From Formosa undariae (GTDB lineage: Bacteria; Bacteroidota; Bacteroidia; Flavobacteriales; Flavobacteriaceae): a stretch of 64,000 bases of DNA. Of this stretch, positions 1 through 9,082 are shown piece after piece (the first letter of the stretch is position 1; every line of letters begins with the position of its first letter). Made by a program: the position numbers and the translations under genes. Location of the stretch: NCBI RefSeq assembly GCF_042427615.1, contig NZ_JBHMEZ010000032.1, forward strand, positions 124,001 through 188,000, given 5' to 3'. Below the pieces are notes generated by a model. That model was not told the DNA's origin. It made no database searches and worked only from the letters and a program-made list of their open reading frames with translations.

Positions 1-123
1 AATAAAAATGGAAATACTATTTTAATGGCGACTCACGATTATGCTTTATTGCTTAAATACCCGAGTAAGACCTTAAAATGTGACGACAACCAACTTTACG
101 AAGTGGTACAACGAAAAAGTTAG
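1..123 (+). CDS. ftsE: Cell division ATP-binding protein FtsE, C-terminal end (partial)
   Basis: Only the last 40 codons are in the window; the gene starts to the left of it. The frame shows the ABC H-loop (MATHD) followed by a tail (LLLKYPSKTLKCDD) that matches flavobacterial FtsE. FtsE is the ATPase of the FtsEX complex, which couples divisome signals to peptidoglycan hydrolysis at the inner membrane. The stop is TAG at 121-123. The following 105 bases separate it from the polysaccharide genes, so it probably belongs to a different transcription unit. A generic ABC ATPase is the alternative, but the tail makes FtsE the better call. Confidence 0.8.
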   Translation, partial: NKNGNTILMATHDYALLLKYPSKTLKCDDNQLYEVVQRKS

Positions 124-228
124 ATTCACTTCTTTTAAAATTGTTTAATCCATTACAATTAAACTTTCTTTTACACTTTTTTCTCTAAAATACCGTTATA
201 CATTCAATTCTAGACCACCTTTCACTGC

Positions 229-1119
229 ATGTTATCTGTATTAATTCCTATATATAATTATAATGTTGTCGCTTTAGTGCAAAACTTGCATAGGCAACTT
301 ACGTTAGCTAACTATGTCTTTGAAATTATTTGCTTAGACGATGCTTCAGAAACAGCATTCATTTCAAAGAACAGTCAGATTGAATCTCTTGAGTTTACTT
401 CATTTATAAAATCTACAGCAAATAACGGACGCACAAAAACACGACAACTGCTCTGTGAATCTTCTAAATATGACTGGTTGCTATTCTTAGACGCAGATAC
501 AATCCCTGCTAGTAGTACCTTTATCTCTGAATACATAACCGCTATTAATCCTGAAAACGAAGCTGTTTTTGGCGGATTTTCTTATCATAAAAGCAAACCT
601 TCAAGTCATTATATATTAAGATGGGAATACGGCAAAACCAAGGAAGAAGTCGATGCTTCCATTAGGAACACAAATCCGTATAAAATTATAATATCTGGAA
701 ATTTTTTAATAAAAAAATCAATTTTCAAAACATTAAATTCACTTATACAACACAAGGTATATGGTTTAGATAATTATTTTGGTGCTTTACTAAAAAACAA
801 TAAAATTAAAGTTTTACACATAAATAATCCTGTATTTCATCTTGGTTTAGAAAAAAATGAAGTGTATTTAAATAAATTAAAATCGGCAGTCTGCACTCTC
901 TTATTACTTGTAAAACAGGATAAAATGAAGACACATAATAACGATCTATTATCCCTTTTTATGTTTCTAAAGAAAAATAGATTAAATTTTATCCTTTCTA
1001 AATTTTACAATGCCTTTAATAAACAAATGGAACATAATTTATGTGGTAAAACTCCTTCGATAAATCTATTGCAATTTTATCGCATTTCTTATATGTGTTA
1101 TGTAGACCAAAATTCTTAA
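229..1119 (+). CDS. Family 2 glycosyltransferase
   Basis: A 296-residue GT-A fold transferase. The N-terminus reads LSVLIPIYN, followed by a DDAS element near residue 37 and the metal/sugar-nucleotide binding LFLDADT near residue 87, the usual GT2 layout. No membrane segments are evident, so it should act at the cytoplasmic face of the inner membrane on a lipid-linked saccharide. It lies 3 bases before the next GT2 gene on the same strand, so the two are probably cotranscribed. Donor and acceptor sugars cannot be read from the sequence. Context places it in O-antigen or capsule assembly. Confidence 0.85.
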   Translation: MLSVLIPIYNYNVVALVQNLHRQLTLANYVFEIICLDDASETAFISKNSQIESLEFTSFIKSTANNGRTKTRQLLCESSKYDWLLFLDADTIPASSTFISEYITAINPENEAVFGGFSYHKSKPSSHYILRWEYGKTKEEVDASIRNTNPYKIIISGNFLIKKSIFKTLNSLIQHKVYGLDNYFGALLKNNKIKVLHINNPVFHLGLEKNEVYLNKLKSAVCTLLLLVKQDKMKTHNNDLLSLFMFLKKNRLNFILSKFYNAFNKQMEHNLCGKTPSINLLQFYRISYMCYVDQNS

Positions 1120-1122
1120 TTT

Positions 1123-2064
1123 ATGAACGCTTTTTTTTCCGTCGTAATACCGCTATACAATAAGCAAAATCATATAAAAAACACGATCGATTCTGTAATC
1201 AATCAGAACTTTAAAGATTTTGAAATTATTATTGTTAATGATGGTTCTACAGACCACAGCCTTGACGTTATAAATACAATTTCGGATACTAGACTAAACA
1301 TTTATACCATAGAAAATCAAGGTGTTAGTTTTGCACGAAATTTTGGAGTTCGTAAAACCTCTACCGAACATATCGTATTTTTAGACGCAGACGATTATTG
1401 GGAAGAAAATCATTTAGAAACCTTATTTCAATTATCTGAAGCTTATCCGAATACCGGATTATTCGCTACAGGATATTACAAGCAATATTTTAATAAACCA
1501 CGATTTAAAGCGACATACAATACTATTCCTGAAGAATATTCTGGCGTAATTTCCAATTTTTTTGAAGCCTCAATGATAGATAATATTGCTTGGACTTCTG
1601 CAGTAATGATTCCTAAATCTACTCTCGAAGCCATTGGCCCTTTTAATGAAAATATGCGTTCAGGCCAAGATACAGAACTTTGGATTCGGATTGCTTTACA
1701 AAAACAAGTCGTATTTTCTAAAAAACCAACAGCGACCAAGGTTATCACCGATGTAGAAAATCACTTATCTTATTCTGAAAGCCGTATAGATAGGCTTCAA
1801 ATTTTTGAAACGTTTAAGTCTTATGAAACAGATAATAAAAGTTTAAAAAGATATTTAGATTCAAACCGATTTTCGACAGCCATACAAAGAAAACAAAATG
1901 GAGATTTTGATAATTACAATAAGTTAAAATCTGACTTAAATTTTAAAAACTTAAATATCAAACAGAGGTTACTATTACACTCCCCTGCATTTTTATTACG
2001 CTTTCTAAAAAAAGTTCAGTTTAAACTTTTAAAAAACAATATCTACCTAACAGCTTTTAAATAG
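1123..2064 (+). CDS. Family 2 glycosyltransferase
   Basis: A 313-residue GT2 enzyme. It begins FFSVVIPLYNKQ, has the nucleotide-binding VNDGSTD near residue 40 and FLDADDYW near residue 90, and carries SGQDTELWIRI near residue 180, the ED-type acceptor-binding motif common in this family. It begins 3 bases after the preceding glycosyltransferase. Its last 18 bases overlap, on the opposite strand, the end of the FdtA-like gene, so the two transcription units converge without room for a terminator. Role: one sugar transfer in surface polysaccharide assembly; sugar unknown. Confidence 0.87.
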   Translation: MNAFFSVVIPLYNKQNHIKNTIDSVINQNFKDFEIIIVNDGSTDHSLDVINTISDTRLNIYTIENQGVSFARNFGVRKTSTEHIVFLDADDYWEENHLETLFQLSEAYPNTGLFATGYYKQYFNKPRFKATYNTIPEEYSGVISNFFEASMIDNIAWTSAVMIPKSTLEAIGPFNENMRSGQDTELWIRIALQKQVVFSKKPTATKVITDVENHLSYSESRIDRLQIFETFKSYETDNKSLKRYLDSNRFSTAIQRKQNGDFDNYNKLKSDLNFKNLNIKQRLLLHSPAFLLRFLKKVQFKLLKNNIYLTAFK

Positions 2065-2481
2065 TTTATAATCTTCGAAATTTCGAATATAATCATCCTC
2101 ATTAAATTCTGCTGAAGCTAATACTAAGCAGACCGATCCCGAAGAAAAATTTTCAATTTCACGCCAAATTCCAGGAACAATTAACAATCCTATATCTGGC
2201 TTATTTAAAGTAATTAATCGCTCGTTTTCACCATCTTTTACACGAATATCGAAGCTTCCACTTAAAGGAATTAAAAACTGATATAACGATTTATGGGCAT
2301 GACCTCCACGAGAAGCATCACTTGGTACATCGTACAAATAATATACGCGTTTAATTTCAAAAGGAATACAATCCTTTTCAATCACCGCTAAGTTCCCGCG
2401 AGGTTCTTTTATTTTTGGGATTTCAATACGATGTAAATCATTCACAGTTGATGTTACATTTTGTCTAGTAGTTTTTTCCAA
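2047..2481 (-). CDS. Sugar 3,4-ketoisomerase of the FdtA/QdtA cupin family (WxcM-like)
   Basis: A 144-residue single-domain cupin. The conserved RGGHAHK element (about residues 60-66) carries the histidines known from FdtA/QdtA, and the opening IPKIKEPRGNLAVIE matches the family. These enzymes convert dTDP-4-keto-6-deoxyglucose to its 3-keto isomer, the step before a 3-aminotransferase makes dTDP-Fuc3N or dTDP-Qui3N. A DegT-type aminotransferase at 6083-7183 could be that partner. The gene start overlaps the end of the upstream glycosyltransferase gene on the same strand by 28 bases, suggesting translational coupling. No RmlA/RmlB genes are in the window. Product stereochemistry (Fuc versus Qui) cannot be decided here. 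Confidence 0.8.
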   Translation of the reverse strand: MEKTTRQNVTSTVNDLHRIEIPKIKEPRGNLAVIEKDCIPFEIKRVYYLYDVPSDASRGGHAHKSLYQFLIPLSGSFDIRVKDGENERLITLNKPDIGLLIVPGIWREIENFSSGSVCLVLASAEFNEDDYIRNFEDYKLFKSC

Positions 2482-3557
2482 TCGTTTGTTATGTTTTTAA
2501 CCGAAAATCGTTGCACACTTTCTTTTGCATTCGATTTACAGGTTTGGTATAAAGTTTCATCATTTATAAAACTATTCATCGCCTGAGATATTGCCTTTAC
2601 ATCATAGTTTTCTACTAAAACTCCATTATAACCAGATGTGATTACTTCGTTTGGTCCCGATTTACAATTTACTGAAATCATTGGCGTACCTAAACCTAAT
2701 GTTTCTGGAATTACCATAGGAAACCCTTCATGCCTACTAGTTAACATTGAAAAGTGGGCATGTTTCACATATGGATACGGATTTTTGGTAAACCCTTTAA
2801 AAACAACATGTGAATTCAATTCTAATTTCGAAACATAATTTTGAATGACTTCTAAATCTGGACCATCACCTATCAATAATAGCTTAATGTCTGCTTTAGG
2901 CAGCTTAGATTCCTTATATGCATCCAATAATAGTTTTAGATTTTTAGGTTCATCATGAATTCTTCCAAAGAAAACAATATATTTTTCATACTTAGGAATA
3001 TCTGAAATCTCAGATTTTGCCATCTCGATAATCTCCTGAAAATCGAAACCATTATAAATGGTTTCTACGTTAACCAAATCTAATTCTTTTCTAAAATGTG
3101 AGGTTGCTAATTTAGAAACTGCAACCATTTTTTCGGTTTTATACAAATAAGTATTCAACCATTTATATGGCGTAAACGCTTTTTCAATCTTATAACAATG
3201 TAATACATAAACTACAGGTATTCCAGAATATATCCATTTAGAAATCAAAAATTCCCGATAGGCCTGTACTCGAGATCTCCCGTCTATAATCAGATCAAAC
3301 TGGTGCCTTTTTAAATAGTTTTTAAAATATTTAAACCGCTTTAATCGTCCTACTAGTGTATCATCTGCATTCTTTAAAGCTCCTAAATTTAAAAGTGTTC
3401 CTTTGTATTCAAAATCAACATGATCTAATACGATAACAATATGCACATCGTGACCTAAACTATGCAACATTTTAGACAATTGCGCTGTCGAGCGTTCTGC
3501 ACCACCTTTTCCCAAAGACGATGCTACAATACAAATCTTTTTATTGTTACTTTGCAC
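2454..3557 (-). CDS. Family 4 glycosyltransferase
   Basis: A GT-B enzyme of about 367 residues. The N-terminal glycine-rich loop SLGKGGAERS binds the acceptor side, and the C-terminal half has the GT4 pattern FFGRIHDEPKN ... GDGPDL ... SRHEGFPMVIPE ... the EX7E-type region. The reading frame opens at a TTG (3581), but that codon lies inside an exact TAnnTTTG -7 box (3586 to 3579). I therefore place the start at the GTG at 3557, giving MQSNNKKICIVASS. It is cotranscribed with the FdtA-like gene, with which it overlaps. It should transfer a sugar to the growing lipid-linked repeat unit. Start choice is inference; family assignment is firm. Confidence 0.85.
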   Translation of the reverse strand: MQSNNKKICIVASSLGKGGAERSTAQLSKMLHSLGHDVHIVIVLDHVDFEYKGTLLNLGALKNADDTLVGRLKRFKYFKNYLKRHQFDLIIDGRSRVQAYREFLISKWIYSGIPVVYVLHCYKIEKAFTPYKWLNTYLYKTEKMVAVSKLATSHFRKELDLVNVETIYNGFDFQEIIEMAKSEISDIPKYEKYIVFFGRIHDEPKNLKLLLDAYKESKLPKADIKLLLIGDGPDLEVIQNYVSKLELNSHVVFKGFTKNPYPYVKHAHFSMLTSRHEGFPMVIPETLGLGTPMISVNCKSGPNEVITSGYNGVLVENYDVKAISQAMNSFINDETLYQTCKSNAKESVQRFSVKNITNDWKKLLDKM

Positions 3558-3578
3558 TTTAAATACGTTTACACCTTT

Positions 3579-3586
3579 CAAATATA
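3579..3586 (-). promoter_or_regulatory. TAnnTTTG -7 box for the GT4 gene
   Basis: On the minus strand the sequence reads TATATTTG, an exact match to the Bacteroidetes sigma-ABfr -7 consensus. Transcription would begin near 3572, which excludes the TTG at 3581 as the start codon and favours the GTG at 3557. The box sits only 5 bases from the ATG of the divergent gene at 3591. Confidence 0.5.
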
Positions 3587-3590
3587 CTAA

Positions 3591-4730
3591 ATGAAAATCT
3601 TATTAATTGGAGAATATAGCCGACTTCATAATTCTTTAAAAGAAGGTTTAGAAAAACTTGGTCATACCGTTACAATTATTGGTTTTAGCGATTATTTTAA
3701 AAATTATCCAGTAGATATAAAACTCGATCTAGACTATCAATCTGGGTTTTCTAAATACTTTAAACGTATAATCCACAAACTCTTTAAAATTGATCTAGTT
3801 TCGTTACATATTCAGAAACAAGTGGAGGCTATAAAAGAGCAACTTGTAGGTTACGATGTTGTTCAACTTATTAATGAAAATGCCTTCAAAACGATACCAA
3901 AGGTTGAAATAAAACTATTAGAATTTATTTTCGCCAACAATAAAAATGTGTTTTTAATGTCGTGTGGTACCGATTACATCAGCATACGTTATGCCATGGA
4001 AAAGCAATTTAGATACTCTATTTTAAATCCTTGGTTTGAAGGTAGAGAATCTGAAAAATCGTTTTATTATGCTTTAAAATTCACCACAGAACACTATAAA
4101 AACTTACATAACTACATTTATAAAAACATTAAAGGGGTTATTGCCTCAGACTTAGACTATCACATTCCTTTAGAACATAATCCTAAATATTTAGGCCTTG
4201 TCCCTAACCCAATAAACACAGATAAATTAGATTATGTCCCTATAAATATTTCAGATAAGATCGTAATTTTTCATGGTATAAATGCTTCCAAATATTATAA
4301 GAAAGGAAACAATTTCTTTGCTGAAGCTTTAGATGAGATTCAGAAAACATATAAAGATAAAGTTGAAATAATTACCGTTACAGATCTTCCTTATATCGAA
4401 TATATTGAAGCTTTTAACAAAGCACATATTGTATTAGATCAGGTTTATGCTTACGATCAAGGTTTTAATGCTCTGGAAGCTATGGCTAAAGGAAAAGTTG
4501 TCTTTACAGGAGCAGAGCAAGAGTGGTTAGATTATTATTCACTAAGCAAAAACACTGTTGCAATAAATGCATTACCAGACGTAAATTATTTAGTAAACAC
4601 ACTAGAATGGCTTATTTTGAATCCTGATAAAATTGAATCTATTTCTAAAAATGCACATCGTTTTATTGTAGACAAACATAATTATATGGACTCGGCAAAG
4701 CTATATTTAGACTTATGGACTAAAAATTAA
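3591..4730 (+). CDS. Glycosyltransferase, GT-B fold (GT4-like)
   Basis: A 379-residue protein that starts MKILLIGEYSRLHNSLKEGL and ends with a GT-B C-terminal domain: VIFHGINASKYYKKGN near residue 225, then DQVYAYDQGFNALEAMAKG near residue 285, the donor-binding region with its acidic residue. This layout is common in capsule and O-antigen clusters. The gene is transcribed divergently from the GT4 gene and its final 4 bases overlap the end of the Wzx gene on the other strand. Donor sugar unknown. It could also be annotated as a group 1 glycosyltransferase-like protein. Confidence 0.72.
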   Translation: MKILLIGEYSRLHNSLKEGLEKLGHTVTIIGFSDYFKNYPVDIKLDLDYQSGFSKYFKRIIHKLFKIDLVSLHIQKQVEAIKEQLVGYDVVQLINENAFKTIPKVEIKLLEFIFANNKNVFLMSCGTDYISIRYAMEKQFRYSILNPWFEGRESEKSFYYALKFTTEHYKNLHNYIYKNIKGVIASDLDYHIPLEHNPKYLGLVPNPINTDKLDYVPINISDKIVIFHGINASKYYKKGNNFFAEALDEIQKTYKDKVEIITVTDLPYIEYIEAFNKAHIVLDQVYAYDQGFNALEAMAKGKVVFTGAEQEWLDYYSLSKNTVAINALPDVNYLVNTLEWLILNPDKIESISKNAHRFIVDKHNYMDSAKLYLDLWTKN

Positions 4731-6082
4731 TCTTCTTTTTCTTTAATATTCTTAACCTCGTCCTTATTATTATCTCCATTAAGAATTTCATCTTCAGGTA
4801 ACACTCCGAATAAGGATGTACTAAAAATTAATAAAATAATACCATAATACATAACATAAGTAACAAAGTGAGCTATAGTCGCTCCTTTAACACCGTATAA
4901 ATCGATAAAATATACACTCGTTAAATACAATATGATTACAGAAAATGCTTCAGTAATAATATAATGCCAAAACATTTTTTTCGCTAAAAACTGATACGAA
5001 ATAACAATAGAAAGCACTTTTACAAAATCGCCTAAAAGTTGCCATAAAAACAAATCTTCTACGGGCTTAAATTCTTCAGTAAAAATAATGGCAACAATAA
5101 AACGTCTAAGTAAATAGATAACAAACAAGCCCAATCCAAATACGGGAATAATGGTTTTATAGAATCCAAATACTTCCTCTCTAAACTCTTTAATATTATC
5201 AATTTCAGAAAATCGAGGTAGAATATAAAGCCCCATTAAGGAACTGACAAACATTAAATAATATTTTGAAATCCTAATCATTGCCTCCCAGAAACCAGCA
5301 TCCTTATACCCTACATTATCAATAATATAGGACCGAATAGAAATAGCAACAATTGGTAATACAATAGCAGAAAATAAGGCCATTGTAGAATACGTACTTA
5401 ACCGCTTTACGAATGTAAAACTAACTCGACTAGATCGCACCAACGGAAGTAAACTACGCTGATTAATAACACCTACCACTGTGATTAAGAAGACAAAAGA
5501 TTCGGAGATTACAATAGAAATTAAAGCACCATCGATTCTATTCTGATAGATCAAAATAAGGGTGATACACGCTCCTAATACCTGTCCTATAATATTAATA
5601 ATGAGTATCATTTTAAACTTTGAAAACCCATTCATTATAGAAAACGCAAACATATTCATGGAATAAAAAGGCAACGCTATGGCCAATATCCGAATAACGT
5701 AAGCATAATCATTGTAAGTAGGAAAAACGAGTGTGTTTATATATTCTGCATTAAAATAACAGAAAAAAGAAATGATTGTGGTTGAAATAAATCCGAGATA
5801 AAACGCTGTAGATATCGTTTTACTAAGTTGTACAGTATCATTTTTAAACTCAGATATATACTTTATAATACCGCTATACATCCCTAAAATAGAAAAAGAA
5901 TGCGCAGAACTGACTAGGTTTCTTAAATTTCCAATTAACGCTAAACCTTCGGGACCAATATATATAGCGATGGCTTTAGAGGTTAAAAATCCAGTTAGAA
6001 CTTTAGTCAGTACTGAAGCTGAATTTAAAGAAGCGACCTTAATTAGAACATTATTATTTATATAATTTTTTATTTTCTTCAA
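4727..6082 (-). CDS. Wzx-type O-antigen/polysaccharide flippase
   Basis: A 451-residue, very hydrophobic protein with about 12 to 14 predicted membrane segments and the start of the MOP/Wzx family (VLTKVLTGFLTSKAIAIYIGPEGLALIGNL). Flippases of this type move undecaprenyl-linked repeat units from the cytoplasmic to the periplasmic leaflet. The C-terminal tail is short, hydrophilic and charged. It is the last gene of a tight minus-strand operon: its ATG lies directly against the stop of the aminotransferase gene. Presence of a Wzx argues for a Wzy-dependent polysaccharide; a candidate multi-TM protein is at 10858-12147. Confidence 0.88.
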   Translation of the reverse strand: MKKIKNYINNNVLIKVASLNSASVLTKVLTGFLTSKAIAIYIGPEGLALIGNLRNLVSSAHSFSILGMYSGIIKYISEFKNDTVQLSKTISTAFYLGFISTTIISFFCYFNAEYINTLVFPTYNDYAYVIRILAIALPFYSMNMFAFSIMNGFSKFKMILIINIIGQVLGACITLILIYQNRIDGALISIVISESFVFLITVVGVINQRSLLPLVRSSRVSFTFVKRLSTYSTMALFSAIVLPIVAISIRSYIIDNVGYKDAGFWEAMIRISKYYLMFVSSLMGLYILPRFSEIDNIKEFREEVFGFYKTIIPVFGLGLFVIYLLRRFIVAIIFTEEFKPVEDLFLWQLLGDFVKVLSIVISYQFLAKKMFWHYIITEAFSVIILYLTSVYFIDLYGVKGATIAHFVTYVMYYGIILLIFSTSLFGVLPEDEILNGDNNKDEVKNIKEKED

Positions 6083-7183
6083 TTAATACCCGTTTAATAC
6101 ATTTATTATATAATCTACTTCTTGATCGTCCATTACAGGGCTAATAGGTAAACTCACAACAGTATCATGAATACGCTCTGTAATTGGCAGTTCTAAAGCA
6201 CTGAAACTACTTAATGCTCTTTGTCTATGGGGAGGAATTGGATAATGGATTAAAATTTCAATATTATGCTTCTTAGTAAAACTGATAAAATGTTCTCTAT
6301 GGTCTACCCGAACTACAAAAAGATGAAAAACATGAGATTTCAAATCCGTTTCTAAAGGTAGTACTATTTTGTGATTCTTGAGCTTTGAGAGATAGCGATT
6401 TGCAATTTTTTGTCGGTACACATTATCTGCATCTAACTGTCTCAATTTAACACTTAAAAAATGTGCTTGAATTTCGTCTAAACGGGAATTACAACCTAAA
6501 AAATCATTTACATATTTAGACGAAGTACCATAGTTTCTAAACTTCATTATCATTTCTGCTAAGACAGCATCGTTTGTAGTCACTGCACCTCCATCTCCTA
6601 ACGCACCTAAATTTTTGCTCGGATAAAAACTAAAAGCTGCAGCATCTCCTAAATTACCTGATTTTCTACCATCATAATAACGAGCCCCATGAGCCTGGGC
6701 TGCGTCTTCTATAATTAATAAATTGTTCTGAGTTGCCAACTTTTTGATCGCATCCATATTTGCTAATTGACCGTATAGATGAACCACTAAAACCGCTTTC
6801 GTTTTAGATGAAATTTTCTGCTTTAATTCTGAAACAGATATATTATATGTATTAATATCGGGTTCTACAAAAACAGGAATCAGCCCCGCTTGGATGACCC
6901 CTAAAACACTAGCGATAAAGGTATTTGCCGGCACTAAAACTTCGTCACCTTTTTTTAATTTCCCTAAGGCGATATACGATTTAAAAATTAGTGTAATGGC
7001 ATCTAAACCATTCCCGACACCAATACAATGTGTCGTGCCACAAAAAGTTGCAAATTCGGTTTCGAACTTAGCAACACCTTGCCCTAATATATAGTGTCCT
7101 GAATTTAAGAATTCTTGAAATTTTAATTGAAATGCCTTTTCAAAACGAGCATTAATTTTATGTAAGTCTAAAAATTTAATCAT
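6083..7183 (-). CDS. DegT/DnrJ/EryC1 family sugar aminotransferase (FdtB/QdtB-like)
   Basis: A 366-residue PLP enzyme. IIEDAAQAHGARY (about residues 155-167) holds the PLP-binding Asp, and SFYPSKNLGALGDGG (near 185) holds the lysine that forms the internal aldimine. Such enzymes transaminate keto-sugar nucleotides. With the FdtA/QdtA-like ketoisomerase at 2047 the likely product is a dTDP-3-amino-3,6-dideoxyhexose. The gene overlaps the upstream acyltransferase gene by 4 bases and abuts the flippase gene downstream, so it is cotranscribed with both. Substrate is inferred from the ketoisomerase; the fold and reaction class are clear. Confidence 0.88.
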   Translation of the reverse strand: MIKFLDLHKINARFEKAFQLKFQEFLNSGHYILGQGVAKFETEFATFCGTTHCIGVGNGLDAITLIFKSYIALGKLKKGDEVLVPANTFIASVLGVIQAGLIPVFVEPDINTYNISVSELKQKISSKTKAVLVVHLYGQLANMDAIKKLATQNNLLIIEDAAQAHGARYYDGRKSGNLGDAAAFSFYPSKNLGALGDGGAVTTNDAVLAEMIMKFRNYGTSSKYVNDFLGCNSRLDEIQAHFLSVKLRQLDADNVYRQKIANRYLSKLKNHKIVLPLETDLKSHVFHLFVVRVDHREHFISFTKKHNIEILIHYPIPPHRQRALSSFSALELPITERIHDTVVSLPISPVMDDQEVDYIINVLNGY

Positions 7184-8157
7184 ATAAAAACACCTTCTAA
7201 GGTATTAAAATTCTTTGTCTCTAATTTATAAAAATCTTGAATACTTGTACGAGCTCCAAAACCTTCTTTCCAATATTGTAGACCTTTGTTTATGTTTTTT
7301 CCATCATTTTCGTTTGACGTTCCAAAATCAAAATAAAATTTATCTTTAAAAACGGTGTTGATTAGATGTTCATGTAAGGCATCTAAACTTCCTAGGATGT
7401 TTTTTGAGGAATTTCCAGAAATATATTGGGAATGAACAACAGTTTCTGTTACAAAAACCGTGGTTCCAGCAACTATTTCCCCTTTATGATAAACATTAAA
7501 TTGACGAATATTTTCAGGGAATTTAGCCTTAAGTAACGTGATTTCCTCTAAGCAATGCACAGGAGAAGCCTCATGCTTTTCAATTAAATTCGGAATTAAA
7601 ATGAGATTCCAAAAAGTAGCACAAGAATGGTCTTCTTTAATAACTAACTCATGTTTTTTTGCACGCTTACACCCTTCTAATCTATTTTTAGAAAATGGTA
7701 TGGGAGCATTTAAATTGATTACAGAAAGTGAATCCCGACGATATAAGTCTGCTTTCAACAAAAACATTAAATATAACATTTCGTCGTTAGGTACTGCAGA
7801 ATAAAATGAAGGTAGCATTTTAATATTTAAAGTTGAAACACCTATAGATGATAGCCACTCTAAAACCGATTTAAAAATATCTAAGACGACTTGAAACTTC
7901 AGATTAGAATCAAAAATCAATCCTCCATAAGTTAAACCTTGATGGGAATATATAACATCATCCTTTTTGTTAGCAGGTAGAACGGCAATAAGTTTATCAT
8001 TTTTAAAAACCAGTAATGAAAAATCTTCAAAACGATCTTCATGATATTCCATAAAATCACGATGAAATAAAAAGGTACTATTTTTAGCCTTAGAAACAAA
8101 AGTATTCCAAAGGTTAAAATGATGTTTAGCGTAACGTTCTACTTTAAGTTGGTTCAT
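7180..8157 (-). CDS. GNAT/FemAB-like N-acyltransferase
   Basis: A 325-residue protein with the double-GNAT layout of FemAB-like and Acetyltransf_6 proteins. The second half contains the core pattern (QFNVYHKGEIVAGTTVF, then YFDFGTSNENDGKNINKGLQYWKEGFG). It overlaps the aminotransferase gene by 4 bases. That position suggests it acylates the amino sugar made by that enzyme, in place of the hexapeptide-type acetyltransferase usually paired with FdtB. Acyl donor unknown: FemAB proper uses aminoacyl-tRNA, while GNAT enzymes use acyl-CoA. Cytoplasmic; no signal peptide. Family good, substrate speculative. Confidence 0.65.
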   Translation of the reverse strand: MNQLKVERYAKHHFNLWNTFVSKAKNSTFLFHRDFMEYHEDRFEDFSLLVFKNDKLIAVLPANKKDDVIYSHQGLTYGGLIFDSNLKFQVVLDIFKSVLEWLSSIGVSTLNIKMLPSFYSAVPNDEMLYLMFLLKADLYRRDSLSVINLNAPIPFSKNRLEGCKRAKKHELVIKEDHSCATFWNLILIPNLIEKHEASPVHCLEEITLLKAKFPENIRQFNVYHKGEIVAGTTVFVTETVVHSQYISGNSSKNILGSLDALHEHLINTVFKDKFYFDFGTSNENDGKNINKGLQYWKEGFGARTSIQDFYKLETKNFNTLEGVFI

Positions 8158-8173
8158 TAATTAAAAATACGGT

Positions 8174-9082
8174 TTATTGTCTAAGTATACCATCTATTAT
8201 TTTCGAAAATTTTTCTGCCCCTTGCGTATTCAAATGGTCGGCGTCTAAGAAATCGGACCTTCCAAAACGATTATCATTCAAATAATTTAAATACGTACAA
8301 TTACTATATTCCAAATCCATACGCATACCTGCGTTTATTGTCTTTTCTAATTGTAATGCATCTAAGTGCTGAATATAATCTTTATATGCTGGCATAGTAA
8401 CAAGAACGACCTTTATGCCTTTTTCAGTACATTCTTTTATAATATTTTCTAGTATTTTATAATTCTCGCTGTAAAACACATCAGAAGGCGCCGTGTGTTT
8501 TTTCGCAACACGCATACTAACTGCTTCAATATTTTCTGGAGTTTGTTCTCTTTCTTGAGATGCCCAACCCCATTTATTTACATGTTCTACAGCTTCATTT
8601 AAAATGTAATACTTATAAATCCGCTCTAAATTATACTTTAGTTTGACACTCAATATTTCGAAATGGTCCTTTATTTTTGAATCTAAACTTATATCGGTAT
8701 ACAATGTGTAATCTTTAATCCTCCACTTTTCGTCTCCTTCCTTTAATTGCTCAAAAAGCGTTGTATATGATAATCTTAAAACAACCGTTTCTAAAGCCTC
8801 CAAATCGCTTATATACCGATGTAATATATCGTAATCTATATCTATAGTTTGCGATACATGACCATAATTTAATGCTTCTTCAGTTAAATATTCGGGATTA
8901 ACGCCATATAAAATATGTGAACTTCCTAATAGCAGCGTTTTTATACGACCACGATGTGTTTCTAAATAATCCGATTTCACCTGATATGCATTCGGAATTT
9001 GTCGTAATGCAAATTCCATAACGCAACCTACCACCAAAACGGGCAAACAGAAAAGCAGAAAAAGGTTAAGGAATTTTTTCAT
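8174..9082 (-). CDS. SGNH-hydrolase-like protein paired with MBOAT
   Basis: A 302-residue protein with an N-terminal membrane anchor or uncleaved signal (about residues 3-22). After it come a block resembling SGNH block I (LLLGSSHILYG, about 50-60) and a C-terminal DADHLN that fits the Asp-x-x-His catalytic pair. In alginate and peptidoglycan O-acetylation, periplasmic SGNH-like proteins (AlgX/AlgJ, PatB type) receive acetyl groups exported by an MBOAT. Here the gene directly abuts the MBOAT gene upstream. I infer a role in O-acetylation of the surface polysaccharide. The block I serine sits in GSSH rather than GDS, so activity is less certain. Confidence 0.6.
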   Translation of the reverse strand: MKKFLNLFLLFCLPVLVVGCVMEFALRQIPNAYQVKSDYLETHRGRIKTLLLGSSHILYGVNPEYLTEEALNYGHVSQTIDIDYDILHRYISDLEALETVVLRLSYTTLFEQLKEGDEKWRIKDYTLYTDISLDSKIKDHFEILSVKLKYNLERIYKYYILNEAVEHVNKWGWASQEREQTPENIEAVSMRVAKKHTAPSDVFYSENYKILENIIKECTEKGIKVVLVTMPAYKDYIQHLDALQLEKTINAGMRMDLEYSNCTYLNYLNDNRFGRSDFLDADHLNTQGAEKFSKIIDGILRQ

